64,000 nucleotides of DNA from an uncultured Acidobacteriota bacterium. GTDB lineage: Bacteria > Acidobacteriota > CAIWXX01. The notes below the pieces were generated by a model. It worked only from the letters and a program-made list of their open reading frames with translations, made no database searches and was not told the DNA's origin. This document shows, piece after piece, positions 17,395-26,913 of this stretch (positions are counted from its first letter, which is position 1; every line of letters starts with the position of its first letter). A program made the translations under genes and the position numbers. The stretch spans positions 1 to 64,000 of the forward strand of contig CAIWXX010000164.1 of assembly GCA_903916735.1 (NCBI GenBank), read 5' to 3'.

Positions 17395-18105
17395 TTAATA
17401 CGCTTTTGCAGCGGCAGGCTCTCGAATGGCGACATACAGGGTCGAGATGCCGAAACTGAGAAGCGTGCACTCCATCACCCTGAAGTCAGCATCCGCCAGA
17501 CATTTTCGGATCCTGTCTGGCGTGGGAAAAACACCAATGGAATCCCGCAAATGTTCATATGCTTGACGATTGCCCGTGATCAGCCCGCCGATCAAAGGAA
17601 TTATTCTACGAAGGTAGAATAAATAGAGCTGAGCAAAAAGCGGAAATCGAGGTGATGAGAATTCCAGAATGATCAGCCGCCCATCCGGCTTGAGGACACG
17701 ATGGAGCTCAGAGGCGACGGCGTCCCGATCAGGCATGCTGCGAAGGCTATAGGCCATGATGGCCGAATCAAATGAGGCGCTCTTGAAGGAGAGTGCTTCT
17801 CCATCGCCACAGATGAAAACAGGCGCCGATCGCAAGCCAAGAGATTTTCCGGCCAGCCGAAGCATTCGCTCAGAGAGATCGACGAGTGCGACTGTTTGGA
17901 TGCCGGGAAACCGCGAGAGTGCAAGAGCCGTCATTCGCCCGCTGCCGGCGCCGAGATCCAGGAGCCTGGCGCACTGGGACAGCTCCAGCCTGCGAGCGGC
18001 TGTCCGCTCCCAGATCCGGTGCAAGCCAAGACTCAAGACGTCGTTGGCGAAATCATATCGAGACGCGATGCTGTCAAAAAGTTTTCGCACTCGCGTCTTG
18101 TCCAT
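17395..18105 (-). CDS. ubiE: UbiE/MenG-type quinone methyltransferase
   Basis: This 236-residue class I methyltransferase most resembles the C-methyltransferases that act late in menaquinone or ubiquinone synthesis. It starts with the family pattern VRKLFDSIASRYDFAND, has motif I LLDLGAGSGRM (about 48-58), motif II-like FDSAIMAYSLRSMPD and the post-motif VLKPDGRLIILEFSSP. The C-terminal segment IPLIGGLITGNRQAYEHLRDSI matches the UbiE/MenG signature near the usual GxxxYxYLxxSI. No clear Shine-Dalgarno precedes the ATG. No other quinone gene is adjacent, so the exact substrate is inferred. Confidence 0.85.
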   Translation of the reverse strand: MDKTRVRKLFDSIASRYDFANDVLSLGLHRIWERTAARRLELSQCARLLDLGAGSGRMTALALSRFPGIQTVALVDLSERMLRLAGKSLGLRSAPVFICGDGEALSFKSASFDSAIMAYSLRSMPDRDAVASELHRVLKPDGRLIILEFSSPRFPLFAQLYLFYLRRIIPLIGGLITGNRQAYEHLRDSIGVFPTPDRIRKCLADADFRVMECTLLSFGISTLYVAIREPAAAKAY

Positions 18106-18235
18106 ATCGAGACGATCATGTCAGAAGGAATGTGCGTTCGCAATCCGTTGGTCTCATATTGTTGATGCTGCTCGAATGCCATACACTGCGACCGCATGGA
18201 GCTTCTCGACGACGAGCAGGTAAATTCATCATATA

Positions 18236-19147
18236 ATGGCTTCCATGCTGAAGCCACAACGGTTGCGGGCCGGTGATCTCATTGCGATCGCAGCTCCCGG
18301 TAGCCCGATTCGGGAAGAATTCCTTGAACGGGGTGTCGCCGAGATTGAATCCATGGGATTCCGGTGCAGGTATGATCAAACGATATTTTCGCGTTATCGG
18401 TATCTGGCCGGGAGCGATGAGCGGCGTGCCGATGAGCTGCTGACATATCTGGCTGAACCGGAGGTCAAAGCAATTCTCTTTGCTCGCGGCGGTTTTGGCA
18501 CAGCGAGAATTTTGAACCGCCTTCCCTCGAGCGTGTTTGATCGACCGAAAATTCTCTGTGGCTACAGCGACCTGACTGCGCTACATCTTTGCGTTCACGC
18601 GGAAGCCAACTGGGTCACTTTTTACGGACCGATGGCTGCCTGGGAACTGGGGCGCGGCGATCAGAGCTATGACAAGGCCTCGTTTCTTTCGGCGATATCC
18701 GGCGAGGTGCAAGTTTTTTCCAACCTCAGGGTTATTCGCCGGAGACCGGCCGTGCGAGGGCTCCTTCTCGGCGGTTGTCTGAGCCTCCTCCAATCGGCGA
18801 TCGGCACACCCCTCATGCCAAACCTGTCCGGATCGATTCTGTTGCTTGAAGATGAAGGTGTCAAACCATATCAGCTTGATCGGATGCTTCTGCACCTTCG
18901 TCAGTCGGGCTCATTAGAGGGTGTCCGTGGAATTGTGTTTGGAGAAATGCCGGGGTGCATGCAGGTGGATCATCAGGGGTACGAGATTGCCGATGTCATT
19001 GAGGACATCACACCGGCAGGCATCCCAGTTGCCATGAATCTCCCAGCCGGGCATGCGGTTCGTGTCGCAACGATACCACTTGGAATCGAGGCTGAATTGG
19101 ATTCGGCTTCCAATACGCTCAGATTGCTCGAAGCCGCTGTCACGTGA
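18236..19147 (+). CDS. ldcA: LD-carboxypeptidase (peptidase S66)
   Basis: This 303-residue serine peptidase cleaves the terminal D-Ala from the tetrapeptide of recycled murein. The nucleophile is Ser111 in CGYSDLTALH, and the downstream LLLEDEGVKPYQLDRML (acidic residue) and LPAGHA (histidine) supply the rest of the Ser-Glu-His triad of the S66 family. Two ATGs are possible, 18236 and 18245. A TATAAT at 18232-18237 overlaps the first and lies 7 nt before the second, so if it is the real -10 box the second ATG starts a leaderless message. It is divergent from the methyltransferase gene. Confidence 0.88.
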   Translation: MASMLKPQRLRAGDLIAIAAPGSPIREEFLERGVAEIESMGFRCRYDQTIFSRYRYLAGSDERRADELLTYLAEPEVKAILFARGGFGTARILNRLPSSVFDRPKILCGYSDLTALHLCVHAEANWVTFYGPMAAWELGRGDQSYDKASFLSAISGEVQVFSNLRVIRRRPAVRGLLLGGCLSLLQSAIGTPLMPNLSGSILLLEDEGVKPYQLDRMLLHLRQSGSLEGVRGIVFGEMPGCMQVDHQGYEIADVIEDITPAGIPVAMNLPAGHAVRVATIPLGIEAELDSASNTLRLLEAAVT

Positions 19148-19231
19148 AATAGATCGCTGGCACAGGGCCTCTGGGAAAACCATCTGCTCTCACATCCAGG
19201 TGAGAAACGGAAAGGTGATTCTCTCGGCGAG

Positions 19232-21499
19232 TCACTGATGCAAATGACTGGATTCGAACTGCTCCGGCGGCGATTTTCGGCCTTTCGAACCCCATTTGAG
19301 AAAACCGTTCACGGTGATCCAGGCCAGGCCGAGGGAAAACATGAATAACCCGAGTCGCAACGATTGAGGCTGAAAAGTGAGGTTGACGGTATGCCGGCCG
19401 GTGGTGATCGGCACGGCCATGGCCAGAAGATTAGCGCGATGAACTTCTGTTTTCCGGCCGTCGACTGCGGCTGTCCACCCCGGATAAAAGCTCTGATTAA
19501 TGACGAGGTACCCCGGTCGGTGCATGTTCACGGAGCACTCCAAAGCTCCCGCGGCGCCGGATTCTCTTTCAATGAAACCGGCAGGGCTGGACTGATCAGT
19601 GTGAGAGTGGAATATTTCACCTTCGATCAGTGAGCGAAGCCGCCAGTCGAAACTATCATCCAGGATGAGCCTCACCGATTCCTCCCATCCCGTCGGGCTT
19701 TCAACCCCATCGCGGATTGCGGCCGGTTCCTGAATATCGCCCTTCAGCCGTGCAAGAAATAGGGATGGCGAATACGTCACACTGGTCGTGAGTACTGAGG
19801 CCGATTCGACGTCAGAAGGGTCGATCGCTGCAGATATGATCCAACGGCAGGAATAGAGCCTTGCGAGGCGGCAGGAAGACTGAAGTGGCAGGCTATTGAA
19901 TAGATCGTGCAAATTTCGCTGGCGGCTGGTGTAAATTGCTGCAACATCATTTTCGAAGGGTGTCTGAATGCAGAATTCAGATGCCGTTGCATAGTTGAGT
20001 GTGGCCCGATCCCACTGGATTCCCCATAGCGGCGAATCATTTGGAGGAAAGAGCCGGGTGTTCGGCGGGTCCTCGAATCGCGCGATTGCCGTCATTCCGG
20101 TTTTGGAGAACACGTCATTGCCGGCCGGCAGACGCGGGCCTTTGGGATTCAGTCCTGTGGCTTCTAGCAACATAATCCCCAGCATGACCGCAATGCCACA
20201 AGCTGTGATGATGCGACGCCTCATGAGTTTCCCACAACAGAAAATGCCGACTGGGAGAATCGATGCGTACAAACTCATTCTTATGGGCGGGAAAATTAAG
20301 TAAAGAACAATCAGGGCAATGAGGGTGGCAATCAAACAGCTTTTGAGCCAGGGCTTTTCAATAACTACCAGCCGGCAAAGTCCAAATGACGCCATTGGGC
20401 ATAGCAGGAACGCTGCGTAGACAAAATATTTCTCAGGAAAGCGAACAGCTTTCAGAAGTGGCAGGACCGAAATGAAAAAATGATGAAACTCACTGTATTT
20501 TCCGAATGACATCGCTATAAAGAAAGCGCTCACCAGGATCAAGGGGAGACTTGAACGGAACTTTTCATGGAGACCCAAGAGAAGCAAAATGAGGAAGGAA
20601 ACACCGCCGAGAAAAATGCTTGGCAGGTAGGGTGCTTTGCCGAAGATCGCATACCCTCGATAGTGCTCCGAAGATGCAGACATCGGGTCGCCAAAAATTC
20701 GCGGGAGCATTGTTTCTGTCAGCCGTATTGGCATCAACGAATAAGTCGAAATGCGTTCATAACTGAACCCGATGCTTCGGCCCGATTCCCTGGAGAGTTC
20801 CATTGATGGAAGAAGCTGGGGACCGCAAACCAAAATTGCGGGCAGTAGGATGCGCGCCAGCCCGGCAAACATCATTCGCTTTCCAGATGGCCATGTGAAG
20901 GCAAAAAGCACGAGAATGATCATCGTGGATAGAATGCCGGTTAGATCCCCTGAGATGAGTATGAAAACAAGGCAGCAGGCTCCGGCTGTTTCATTCCACC
21001 AGGTGCGACTCTCACTTGCACGAATCACAAAATAAAGTAGCCAGGGGAGATAGGCTGTTGAGAGAAGAGGGACAGGCTGAACCGTCAACGATACCATGGC
21101 CCCTGAAAGTCCAAACAGAAGCGCGCCGGCGCATGCTTCCATAACGGTCAGGCTGAAGCGGCGGAGGAGAACTACCAATCCCAAAACACAGAGAAACCAA
21201 TGCAGGGGAATAAAGATATTCATATAGACGGCCGGATCCAAAATGCGGAGCAGCTGCGTTGGTGGATACAGCGCCATGAAAACCGGATCGGCCACGAGAG
21301 GCTGCCCGAACCCGTGGCAGCAATCCCAAAGAGGGAAGACGTCGCTCTTCCAGAGTTGGCGTAAAACAGAGAAGAGCGGATATTGACAAAGGGTGATATC
21401 CCGGTAATAGAAAAATCCGTCCCAGGGACGGAAGAGGCAGAGAGCGCATCCAGCGATCAACACGACGGGGCCTATCCACGATCGCAATGCGGTTTTCAT
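19232..21499 (-). CDS. YfhO-like polytopic membrane protein
   Basis: This is a 755-residue membrane protein with about a dozen hydrophobic helices in the first 480 residues, a soluble extracytoplasmic part (about 480-720) and a final helix. The C-terminal domain contains the pattern PGYLVINQSFYPGWTAAVDGR, which is diagnostic for the YfhO family, putative glycosyltransferases or glycan flippases linked to surface-glycan modification in Gram-positive bacteria. The early DxxxCQYPLFSVLRQ follows the usual D/E-containing loop of GT-C-type proteins. It lies downstream of the TraF-like barrel gene on the same strand with a 102-bp gap. The substrate is unknown. Confidence 0.78.
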   Translation of the reverse strand: MKTALRSWIGPVVLIAGCALCLFRPWDGFFYYRDITLCQYPLFSVLRQLWKSDVFPLWDCCHGFGQPLVADPVFMALYPPTQLLRILDPAVYMNIFIPLHWFLCVLGLVVLLRRFSLTVMEACAGALLFGLSGAMVSLTVQPVPLLSTAYLPWLLYFVIRASESRTWWNETAGACCLVFILISGDLTGILSTMIILVLFAFTWPSGKRMMFAGLARILLPAILVCGPQLLPSMELSRESGRSIGFSYERISTYSLMPIRLTETMLPRIFGDPMSASSEHYRGYAIFGKAPYLPSIFLGGVSFLILLLLGLHEKFRSSLPLILVSAFFIAMSFGKYSEFHHFFISVLPLLKAVRFPEKYFVYAAFLLCPMASFGLCRLVVIEKPWLKSCLIATLIALIVLYLIFPPIRMSLYASILPVGIFCCGKLMRRRIITACGIAVMLGIMLLEATGLNPKGPRLPAGNDVFSKTGMTAIARFEDPPNTRLFPPNDSPLWGIQWDRATLNYATASEFCIQTPFENDVAAIYTSRQRNLHDLFNSLPLQSSCRLARLYSCRWIISAAIDPSDVESASVLTTSVTYSPSLFLARLKGDIQEPAAIRDGVESPTGWEESVRLILDDSFDWRLRSLIEGEIFHSHTDQSSPAGFIERESGAAGALECSVNMHRPGYLVINQSFYPGWTAAVDGRKTEVHRANLLAMAVPITTGRHTVNLTFQPQSLRLGLFMFSLGLAWITVNGFLKWGSKGRKSPPEQFESSHLHQ

Positions 21500-21601
21500 G
21501 TGTTAACCAGCCAATGCCCTGCGCTCCTGCTGGTACCAGCTCAGGGTCCCCTGAAATTCGTCGCCGATCCCTGCAGATGGCCTGAATGCAGAATGTATCC
21601 C

Positions 21602-22759
21602 CTAGAAGCGGACGGTCCCGGTAATCGCGGCGCCGATCCGATTGGATTTGGCGTCGGTGGTGCCTCCGACATCGACTGCCACATGAGTCGAATCGAAACC
21701 GATTCCTGCGGCAAATTGCCATCGTGTGCCTTCTATGTGGACATTGCGGCACATTCCTCCGCGGATTGCCAGGTGACGTCTGAAGAGGCGCCCTTCGCCT
21801 CCAAAGGCAAACTCCCTGACGGCCTCACCAAAAATACCCTCATCGTTCTTTGAGAGATCATAATCCGCCGCCACCATCAATGCCGGCAGGATAGCGTAAC
21901 TAACTCCCATCCGATACTGAGGATTCATCTTGACCTTGACGAGGCCGGCACTTTCCAGCGTGGGACCAGTCACGTCCCGAGCGACAACCCCGATCCGCAG
22001 GTTTTCAGCCACGATGCCCATGATGCCGAGGTCGAGCCCGAACTTGGAAGTGGATCTCTTATTAGGACCTTTCGCTTCGTTGACGAGATCGCGGAGCCTC
22101 AGCTTCTTGTTGTTGGGATCGACGATGAGCCGCGATGAATAATAGGTATCGGCCTGTATATATTTTGCATTCACGCCCGCCCAGAGCGTATTCTCGATGA
22201 TGCTGTGCGTGTAAGATCCGATAAACTCGCGAGCGATCACCCCTGAGAAATTGAGCTTGGGAAGATCGGTCGGCAGAGGCTGGCCGGAATAGGGATCGAA
22301 GTTGAGAATGTCCAGATTGATAATGGGAATGGCTGCGGCATTGCCCAGCGTGAGCACGGAAAATCCGAAGTCGTCATATTTAAAGATGAAATTGGCATTG
22401 GCTTCGCCGGTGACACCATTTCCCTTTTCGGCGAGGGTTTCGAGGAGGTCGATTGCTTTGCTGATGTCGCCGGGTGTGATGATCCGCCCAGAGGCCGCAA
22501 GATTCATATCGACCAGAGATTCGACGTTGTTGATTGTGTCCTTCCGGTCCGATCCGGCGGCAGAAACCGATACCATCACGCCGCGTGGCGGAGCGATCCC
22601 CAGGCCGGCCGGATTCCAGTAGACGGCGGATAGATCATCGGCCATGGCCACATAGGCTCCGCCCATTCCAAGCGCCCTGGCGCCAAAATGATCGAATGCC
22701 TGTGCGAAAAGGTCTGCCGATACAAGAAGTGATAACCAAATGAACAGTATTTTTTTCAT
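21602..22759 (-). CDS. TraF/PorV-like outer-membrane beta-barrel protein
   Basis: The product is 385 residues with a cleavable signal peptide (MKKILFIWLSLLVSADLFAQ). The mature N-terminus HFGARALGMGGAYVAMADDLSAVYWNPAGL is the hallmark of the TraF_2/FadL/PorV-type barrels found in many Gram-negative phyla. The remainder shows alternating hydrophobic strands and ends in a phenylalanine (GTVRF), as expected for BAM-assembled barrels. Functions in this group include type IX secretion shuttles and lipid transport; which applies here is unknown. A strong promoter lies immediately upstream, so it can be expressed apart from the kinase genes. Confidence 0.8.
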   Translation of the reverse strand: MKKILFIWLSLLVSADLFAQAFDHFGARALGMGGAYVAMADDLSAVYWNPAGLGIAPPRGVMVSVSAAGSDRKDTINNVESLVDMNLAASGRIITPGDISKAIDLLETLAEKGNGVTGEANANFIFKYDDFGFSVLTLGNAAAIPIINLDILNFDPYSGQPLPTDLPKLNFSGVIAREFIGSYTHSIIENTLWAGVNAKYIQADTYYSSRLIVDPNNKKLRLRDLVNEAKGPNKRSTSKFGLDLGIMGIVAENLRIGVVARDVTGPTLESAGLVKVKMNPQYRMGVSYAILPALMVAADYDLSKNDEGIFGEAVREFAFGGEGRLFRRHLAIRGGMCRNVHIEGTRWQFAAGIGFDSTHVAVDVGGTTDAKSNRIGAAITGTVRF

Positions 22760-22768
22760 GACGGAACA

Positions 22769-22797
22769 AAACTATCGAAGGAAGACTCCACTGTCAA
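22769..22797 (-). promoter_or_regulatory. Promoter of the TraF-like barrel gene
   Basis: A consensus -35 TTGACA (22792-22797) and a -10 TAGTTT (22769-22774) are spaced by 17 bp. The -10 ends 9 nt before the ATG, so the message would have at most 2-3 untranslated bases, and no Shine-Dalgarno is present. Confidence 0.7.
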
Positions 22798-22838
22798 CTG
22801 AATCATGCTCGGCTTGTTCAGCGCTTCCGGAGGAACCC

Positions 22839-24086
22839 CTACTCATTCTCGCGTGGTTGGAACGATTTGAGGTGTGATTCAAGTGGCAGCGTGATTGTGA
22901 ATTTTGTGCCGACGCCGATGGCACTGTCCACCGAAATATCTCCACCGTGCTCCTCCAGGATTCGTCGGGTGATGGGGAGGCCGAGGCCGGTGCCGGTTTC
23001 TTTGGTCGTGAAGAAGGGATCGAAAATGAGATCGATGTTTTCCGGCGGGATGCCGCCGCCGCTGTCGCCGATATCGATGACAACTTTTCCATCTCGCGTG
23101 ATGCTTTGAATCGTGAGTGCCCCGCCGCTTTCCATCGCATGGACGGCGTTGATGATCAGGTTGAGAAACACCTGCAGAATACGCTCGGGATCAATCATGA
23201 CCCGGACGTTGTTGCAGTGGCTCACCCGGTTCAGTTGGATCCCCTGATCGGTGCGCTGCTTTTCGGTGAGCGTCAGAGCGCGGTCAATCACCTCCTCGAT
23301 GCAATGTTCCTTCGGATGAAGAACGCTCTGGCGGGAAAAATGGAGAATATCCTTGATGATCGTATCAAGCCTGTCGATTTCCTCGATGATGAGCGCCGTG
23401 TATTGCTGTATCTGCTCGGGTGTCGTCTTGGGACGACCGACCAGAAATGTGAAGCCCTTGATGCTTGTGAGTGGATTCCGGACTTCGTGCGCCACGCGAG
23501 CGGCAAATTCCCCGATGGCCGCCAGTCGTTCGACATCCAGCAGTTTCTTCTCGAGCTTGTGTTTCTCGATGGCCATGGCGCCCTGAGTGGCCATGACGGT
23601 GAGCATTTTCTGGTCGCCTGATGTGAAGATCTCCTCGGGGGAATGGCGACTGATGCAGATTGCCCCAAAAATCTTTTCGCGGACAGACAGCGGCACCGCC
23701 AGAAAGGCGTGCAATTCAGAGCCGGGTTGGAAGGATGGATTTCCCATGAGGTCATTGAGGAGGAGTGGGCGGCCGCCGTCAATCACACGTTCGACGAACT
23801 GAGTGTTGACCGCCCGGGTCGACTCCGGATCAATCCCCTGAAGCGCGACCGTTGTCAGGTGCTGGCTCCGTTCGTCCTTCAATGCGATCCAGCCGCAATC
23901 GGCCTCCAGTCGCTCAACTGCCAACCGGCTCAGGTTCTCGATAACCTGCTCGGCGCCTGATGTCCCGCTGAAAGTTTCCGTGAGACTGTAAACCAGATTC
24001 AGCTCCTCAAAAGTTTCGAGCAGCTTCTCAGTGAGGCTCTGTATCTTCTCGTTTAATTTTCGTTCCTGTTCGGCACCTAAGGGCAT
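22839..24086 (-). CDS. Cytosolic GAF-domain sensor histidine kinase
   Basis: This 415-residue kinase has no membrane segment. An N-terminal coiled coil (about 5-40) leads into a GAF sensor domain (about 45-175), then HisKA with the phospho-acceptor His200 in RVAHEVRNPLTS, and a HATPase_c domain with N box INAVHAME, G1 DSGGGIP, the F box DPFFTTKETG and G2 GTGLGLPI. It should autophosphorylate in response to a small ligand or redox signal sensed by GAF. GGAGACGTGC precedes the ATG. It is the last of four co-directional signalling genes; the two receivers upstream are its likely partners. Confidence 0.93.
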   Translation of the reverse strand: MPLGAEQERKLNEKIQSLTEKLLETFEELNLVYSLTETFSGTSGAEQVIENLSRLAVERLEADCGWIALKDERSQHLTTVALQGIDPESTRAVNTQFVERVIDGGRPLLLNDLMGNPSFQPGSELHAFLAVPLSVREKIFGAICISRHSPEEIFTSGDQKMLTVMATQGAMAIEKHKLEKKLLDVERLAAIGEFAARVAHEVRNPLTSIKGFTFLVGRPKTTPEQIQQYTALIIEEIDRLDTIIKDILHFSRQSVLHPKEHCIEEVIDRALTLTEKQRTDQGIQLNRVSHCNNVRVMIDPERILQVFLNLIINAVHAMESGGALTIQSITRDGKVVIDIGDSGGGIPPENIDLIFDPFFTTKETGTGLGLPITRRILEEHGGDISVDSAIGVGTKFTITLPLESHLKSFQPRENE

Positions 24087-24220
24087 GCACGTCTCCTGAC
24101 TCCGGCATGGCGACGCGAGAAAAGAAAAGGCGAACCGTCAAAAGTAAAAGAGGTCATAGATATCAGGGGGTTGCCATTAAGTTGCAGTTGCACATTGTCT
24201 TCGTGCCTTGATGAGAACCT

Positions 24221-26407
24221 TCAAACGCGCTGCTCCTGAGTCTCGGTCGATTCATGTGGCGCCGTTTTTTGATAAACCGGTAGTGTGAAATAGAAGGTCG
24301 ACCCCTCATTCTGGACCGATGTCGCCCAGATGCGTCCCCCGTGATAGCAGACGATTTCAGTGCAGATGGCGAGTCCCAGCCCAATCCCACCTTTCTCGCG
24401 CGAAGAAGTGGAATCGATCTGGTGGAATTTGTCGAAGATTTGGGTGAGGTCGTTCTCTTTCATGCCGATTCCGGTATCCGCCACCGACACAGTCACTTCA
24501 GCTCCGTGAGGATCCAGCTGCAAGACAATCCGACCGCCGGGTTTGTTGAACTTGATGGCGTTTCCGATGAGATTGAAGATGACCTGGAAAATGCGATCCC
24601 AATCGGCATAGACAAGCGGTATGGGGCTGGCGGGAGCAAAAATCATCTGCAGGTTTTTTGCGTCGGCAATTGACGATGTTGCCTGGATCGCCTCATTGAT
24701 AATCTCTTCGATGCTGACCGGCTTCATCCTCCACTGCATCTTGCCGGCCTCGAGCTTCGAAAGGTCAAGAATATCATCGATCAGGCGCGTGAGGCGCTCA
24801 CTCTCCTTCTCAATGATCGTCAGAAAGCGAGAACGCAATTCCACTTCTGTTCCTGAGTCGTCCAGCAGGATCTCGGCGAAGGCGCGGATGGATGTGAGAG
24901 GCGTGCGGAGCTCGTGAGAGACCGTTGCAAGGAAGTTGCTTTTTAGCTCATCCAGCTTGCGCAGCTCGCGGTTGGCCGCTTCCAATTCCGCCGTGCGTTC
25001 GCGAACTTTCGCTTCCAATTCGGTATTGAACGACTCCAACCTTTCATAGAGTCGGGCGTTTTCAATTGCGACGGATGCCTGGCCGGCCAGGAGTTGCAAC
25101 CCCTGCATCTCGGAATCACTGAATTTCCTTTCGGCTGCCGTGCAATAGAGATTCAGCAAGCCGAGCGGCTTGCCTTTGCTACGGAGCGGCGCCGAGAGGA
25201 ACGCCTGCAACCCGGTTTCTCGCTTGGCAACATATTGAAAGACATCCTCAGCCTCGGAGTCAGTCGCCAGCAGCGGGTGTTCGCGGGTCATGAGATTATA
25301 GGAGAAAGGAGGCTCACCCGGATGTGACGGCAAGTTCAGGCTTTCACGGTCCATCCCTCGTAGCATCACTTCTCGCAGTGTCGCATCTTCTTCGGAATAA
25401 AGCGACAGAGATCCGTAGTCGGCGCCAAGCAGCTCGATCGAGAGGTTGAGTGTCAAATCGAGTACGCGGTCAAGGTTGAGTGTGGATGTGATCGCGAGGG
25501 AGAGCTGGTTGAGGATTTGGAGCTCATGGATTCGTTTCTCGAGCTGATTCTTGGTCTCACGAACTTCGCTCACGAGCTGCGCCAGCTTCATGCTGGTTTT
25601 GACAGAGCTTTCAAGCAGGTCTTTCGAATCGACAACATAACGGAAAGAAGTGTCATCAGCGGGGGGTTTGGGCGTTGGTTGACGAAGTGCGGAAAGACCG
25701 CCGGATGGCGTTCTTTCTTCGCGCATTGGCATGGCGTGGTGGCCGGAGTGCAGGACCTGTCGCAGCGCTTCCTCGACCTGATTCACAATGCCCTTTCCGA
25801 TGAACTGGTCTGATCCCATCTGGTATCGCTGGGAGACGGAAAGGATCATCAGCTTGGAAGCTTCCATGAAGGTTTCAAGCACGCCCTTGCCCTCGGTGGC
25901 GACCGAGAGGAAAACCGGGAGACCGCCGGGATTCAGCTTTTGATTGAGGATTTCATTGGGGAGCGCATCCGGCAAGTCACGCTTGTTAAACTGGACGATA
26001 ATCGGAATCGTGTTGATGTCGATTCCATTGCCTGCCAGGTTCTCATTGAAGTCTTTCAGGCTTTCGAGGTTGTCGTTCAATTTGGCGGCGCTGCTGTCAG
26101 CCACAAAGACGACGGCATCGGCGCCGGCGAGTACCACCTTGCGAGTGGCGTTGTATTGAGGCTGCCCAGGAACCGTGAACAACTGGAACCGGAGCGTGTA
26201 GCCTCGTATTTTTCCAAGAGACAAAGGAAGGAGATCGAAAAAAAGCGTACGATCGTGCATTGTATTGAGCGAATAAAGCTCGATCTTGCGATCCGGATTC
26301 GCCCGCTTGTGAATATACTGGAGGTTGGTCGTTTTCCCACCGAGAGCCGTGCCGTAATAAACGAGCTTGGCGGAGAGCTCCTTCTTCTGATGGTTAAACT
26401 GGGCCAT
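24221..26407 (-). CDS. MglA-type GTPase fused to a GAF histidine kinase
   Basis: This 728-residue protein joins a bacterial Ras-like GTPase to a sensor kinase. Residues 1-195 are an MglA-type GTPase with P-loop GTALGGKTT (19-27), DRTLFFDLLP (52-61), TVPGQ (78-82) and FNKRDL (140-145). A linker (200-265) and coiled coil lead to a GAF domain (about 305-450), a second coiled coil (about 455-490), HisKA with His498 in TVSHELRTPLTS, and HATPase_c with N616, DTGIG (644-648) and GGIGLGL (673-679). All GTPase and kinase key residues are intact, so both activities are expected. It suggests that the nucleotide state of the GTPase gates phosphorylation, or the reverse. No stop or weak linkage suggests a chimera. 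Confidence 0.93.
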   Translation of the reverse strand: MAQFNHQKKELSAKLVYYGTALGGKTTNLQYIHKRANPDRKIELYSLNTMHDRTLFFDLLPLSLGKIRGYTLRFQLFTVPGQPQYNATRKVVLAGADAVVFVADSSAAKLNDNLESLKDFNENLAGNGIDINTIPIIVQFNKRDLPDALPNEILNQKLNPGGLPVFLSVATEGKGVLETFMEASKLMILSVSQRYQMGSDQFIGKGIVNQVEEALRQVLHSGHHAMPMREERTPSGGLSALRQPTPKPPADDTSFRYVVDSKDLLESSVKTSMKLAQLVSEVRETKNQLEKRIHELQILNQLSLAITSTLNLDRVLDLTLNLSIELLGADYGSLSLYSEEDATLREVMLRGMDRESLNLPSHPGEPPFSYNLMTREHPLLATDSEAEDVFQYVAKRETGLQAFLSAPLRSKGKPLGLLNLYCTAAERKFSDSEMQGLQLLAGQASVAIENARLYERLESFNTELEAKVRERTAELEAANRELRKLDELKSNFLATVSHELRTPLTSIRAFAEILLDDSGTEVELRSRFLTIIEKESERLTRLIDDILDLSKLEAGKMQWRMKPVSIEEIINEAIQATSSIADAKNLQMIFAPASPIPLVYADWDRIFQVIFNLIGNAIKFNKPGGRIVLQLDPHGAEVTVSVADTGIGMKENDLTQIFDKFHQIDSTSSREKGGIGLGLAICTEIVCYHGGRIWATSVQNEGSTFYFTLPVYQKTAPHESTETQEQRV

Positions 26408-26477
26408 TTCTTATGAGTCCCGGATTTCGCGGTCGATCATCCGATGGGAACCTGCGAGGGGTCGACAAGATCTTGAT

Positions 26478-26858
26478 TCATGATCGTCGGGCAAAAACCT
26501 CGTGGATCTTCTGCTGGAGGGCACGAGGGGAAAAGGGTTTTGTGAGGTATTCATTGGCGCCGGCACTCCGAGCTTCCTGCAGATCGGCTTCCTGACCGCG
26601 AGCGGTCAGGATGATGATATAGGTGTCTTTGAAGGTTGGATCGGCGCGCAGTTCCTGGCAGACCTGGAAGCCGGTCTTTTTGGGCATCATGAGATCAAGA
26701 AGGATCAGATCCGGAAGCTGTGTGTGTGCGGCCGCGATGGCTTCTTCTCCATCCTCGGCTGTGGCAATCTCGCAGCCTTCCTTGCGAGCCACATAGCTGA
26801 CGGATTCAATAATGTAGGGCTCGTCGTCGCAAATTAGAACTTTCTTCGAGACGGCCAT
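26478..26858 (-). CDS. Stand-alone response-regulator receiver
   Basis: This 126-residue CheY-like protein has the acidic pair DDE (11-13), the phospho-acceptor Asp55 in LILLDLMMPK, Thr84 in ILTARG and Lys106 in LTKPF. There is no output domain, so it works by protein contact or in a phosphorelay. It lies 70 bp upstream of the GTPase-kinase gene on the same strand and is the likely receiver of one of the two adjacent kinases. Confidence 0.93.
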   Translation of the reverse strand: MAVSKKVLICDDEPYIIESVSYVARKEGCEIATAEDGEEAIAAAHTQLPDLILLDLMMPKKTGFQVCQELRADPTFKDTYIIILTARGQEADLQEARSAGANEYLTKPFSPRALQQKIHEVFARRS

Positions 26859-26913
26859 TTGAACCTGACCCTCACATCACCTGGCGAAGCACTGCCTGCA
26901 AGGCTTTGCGCGA

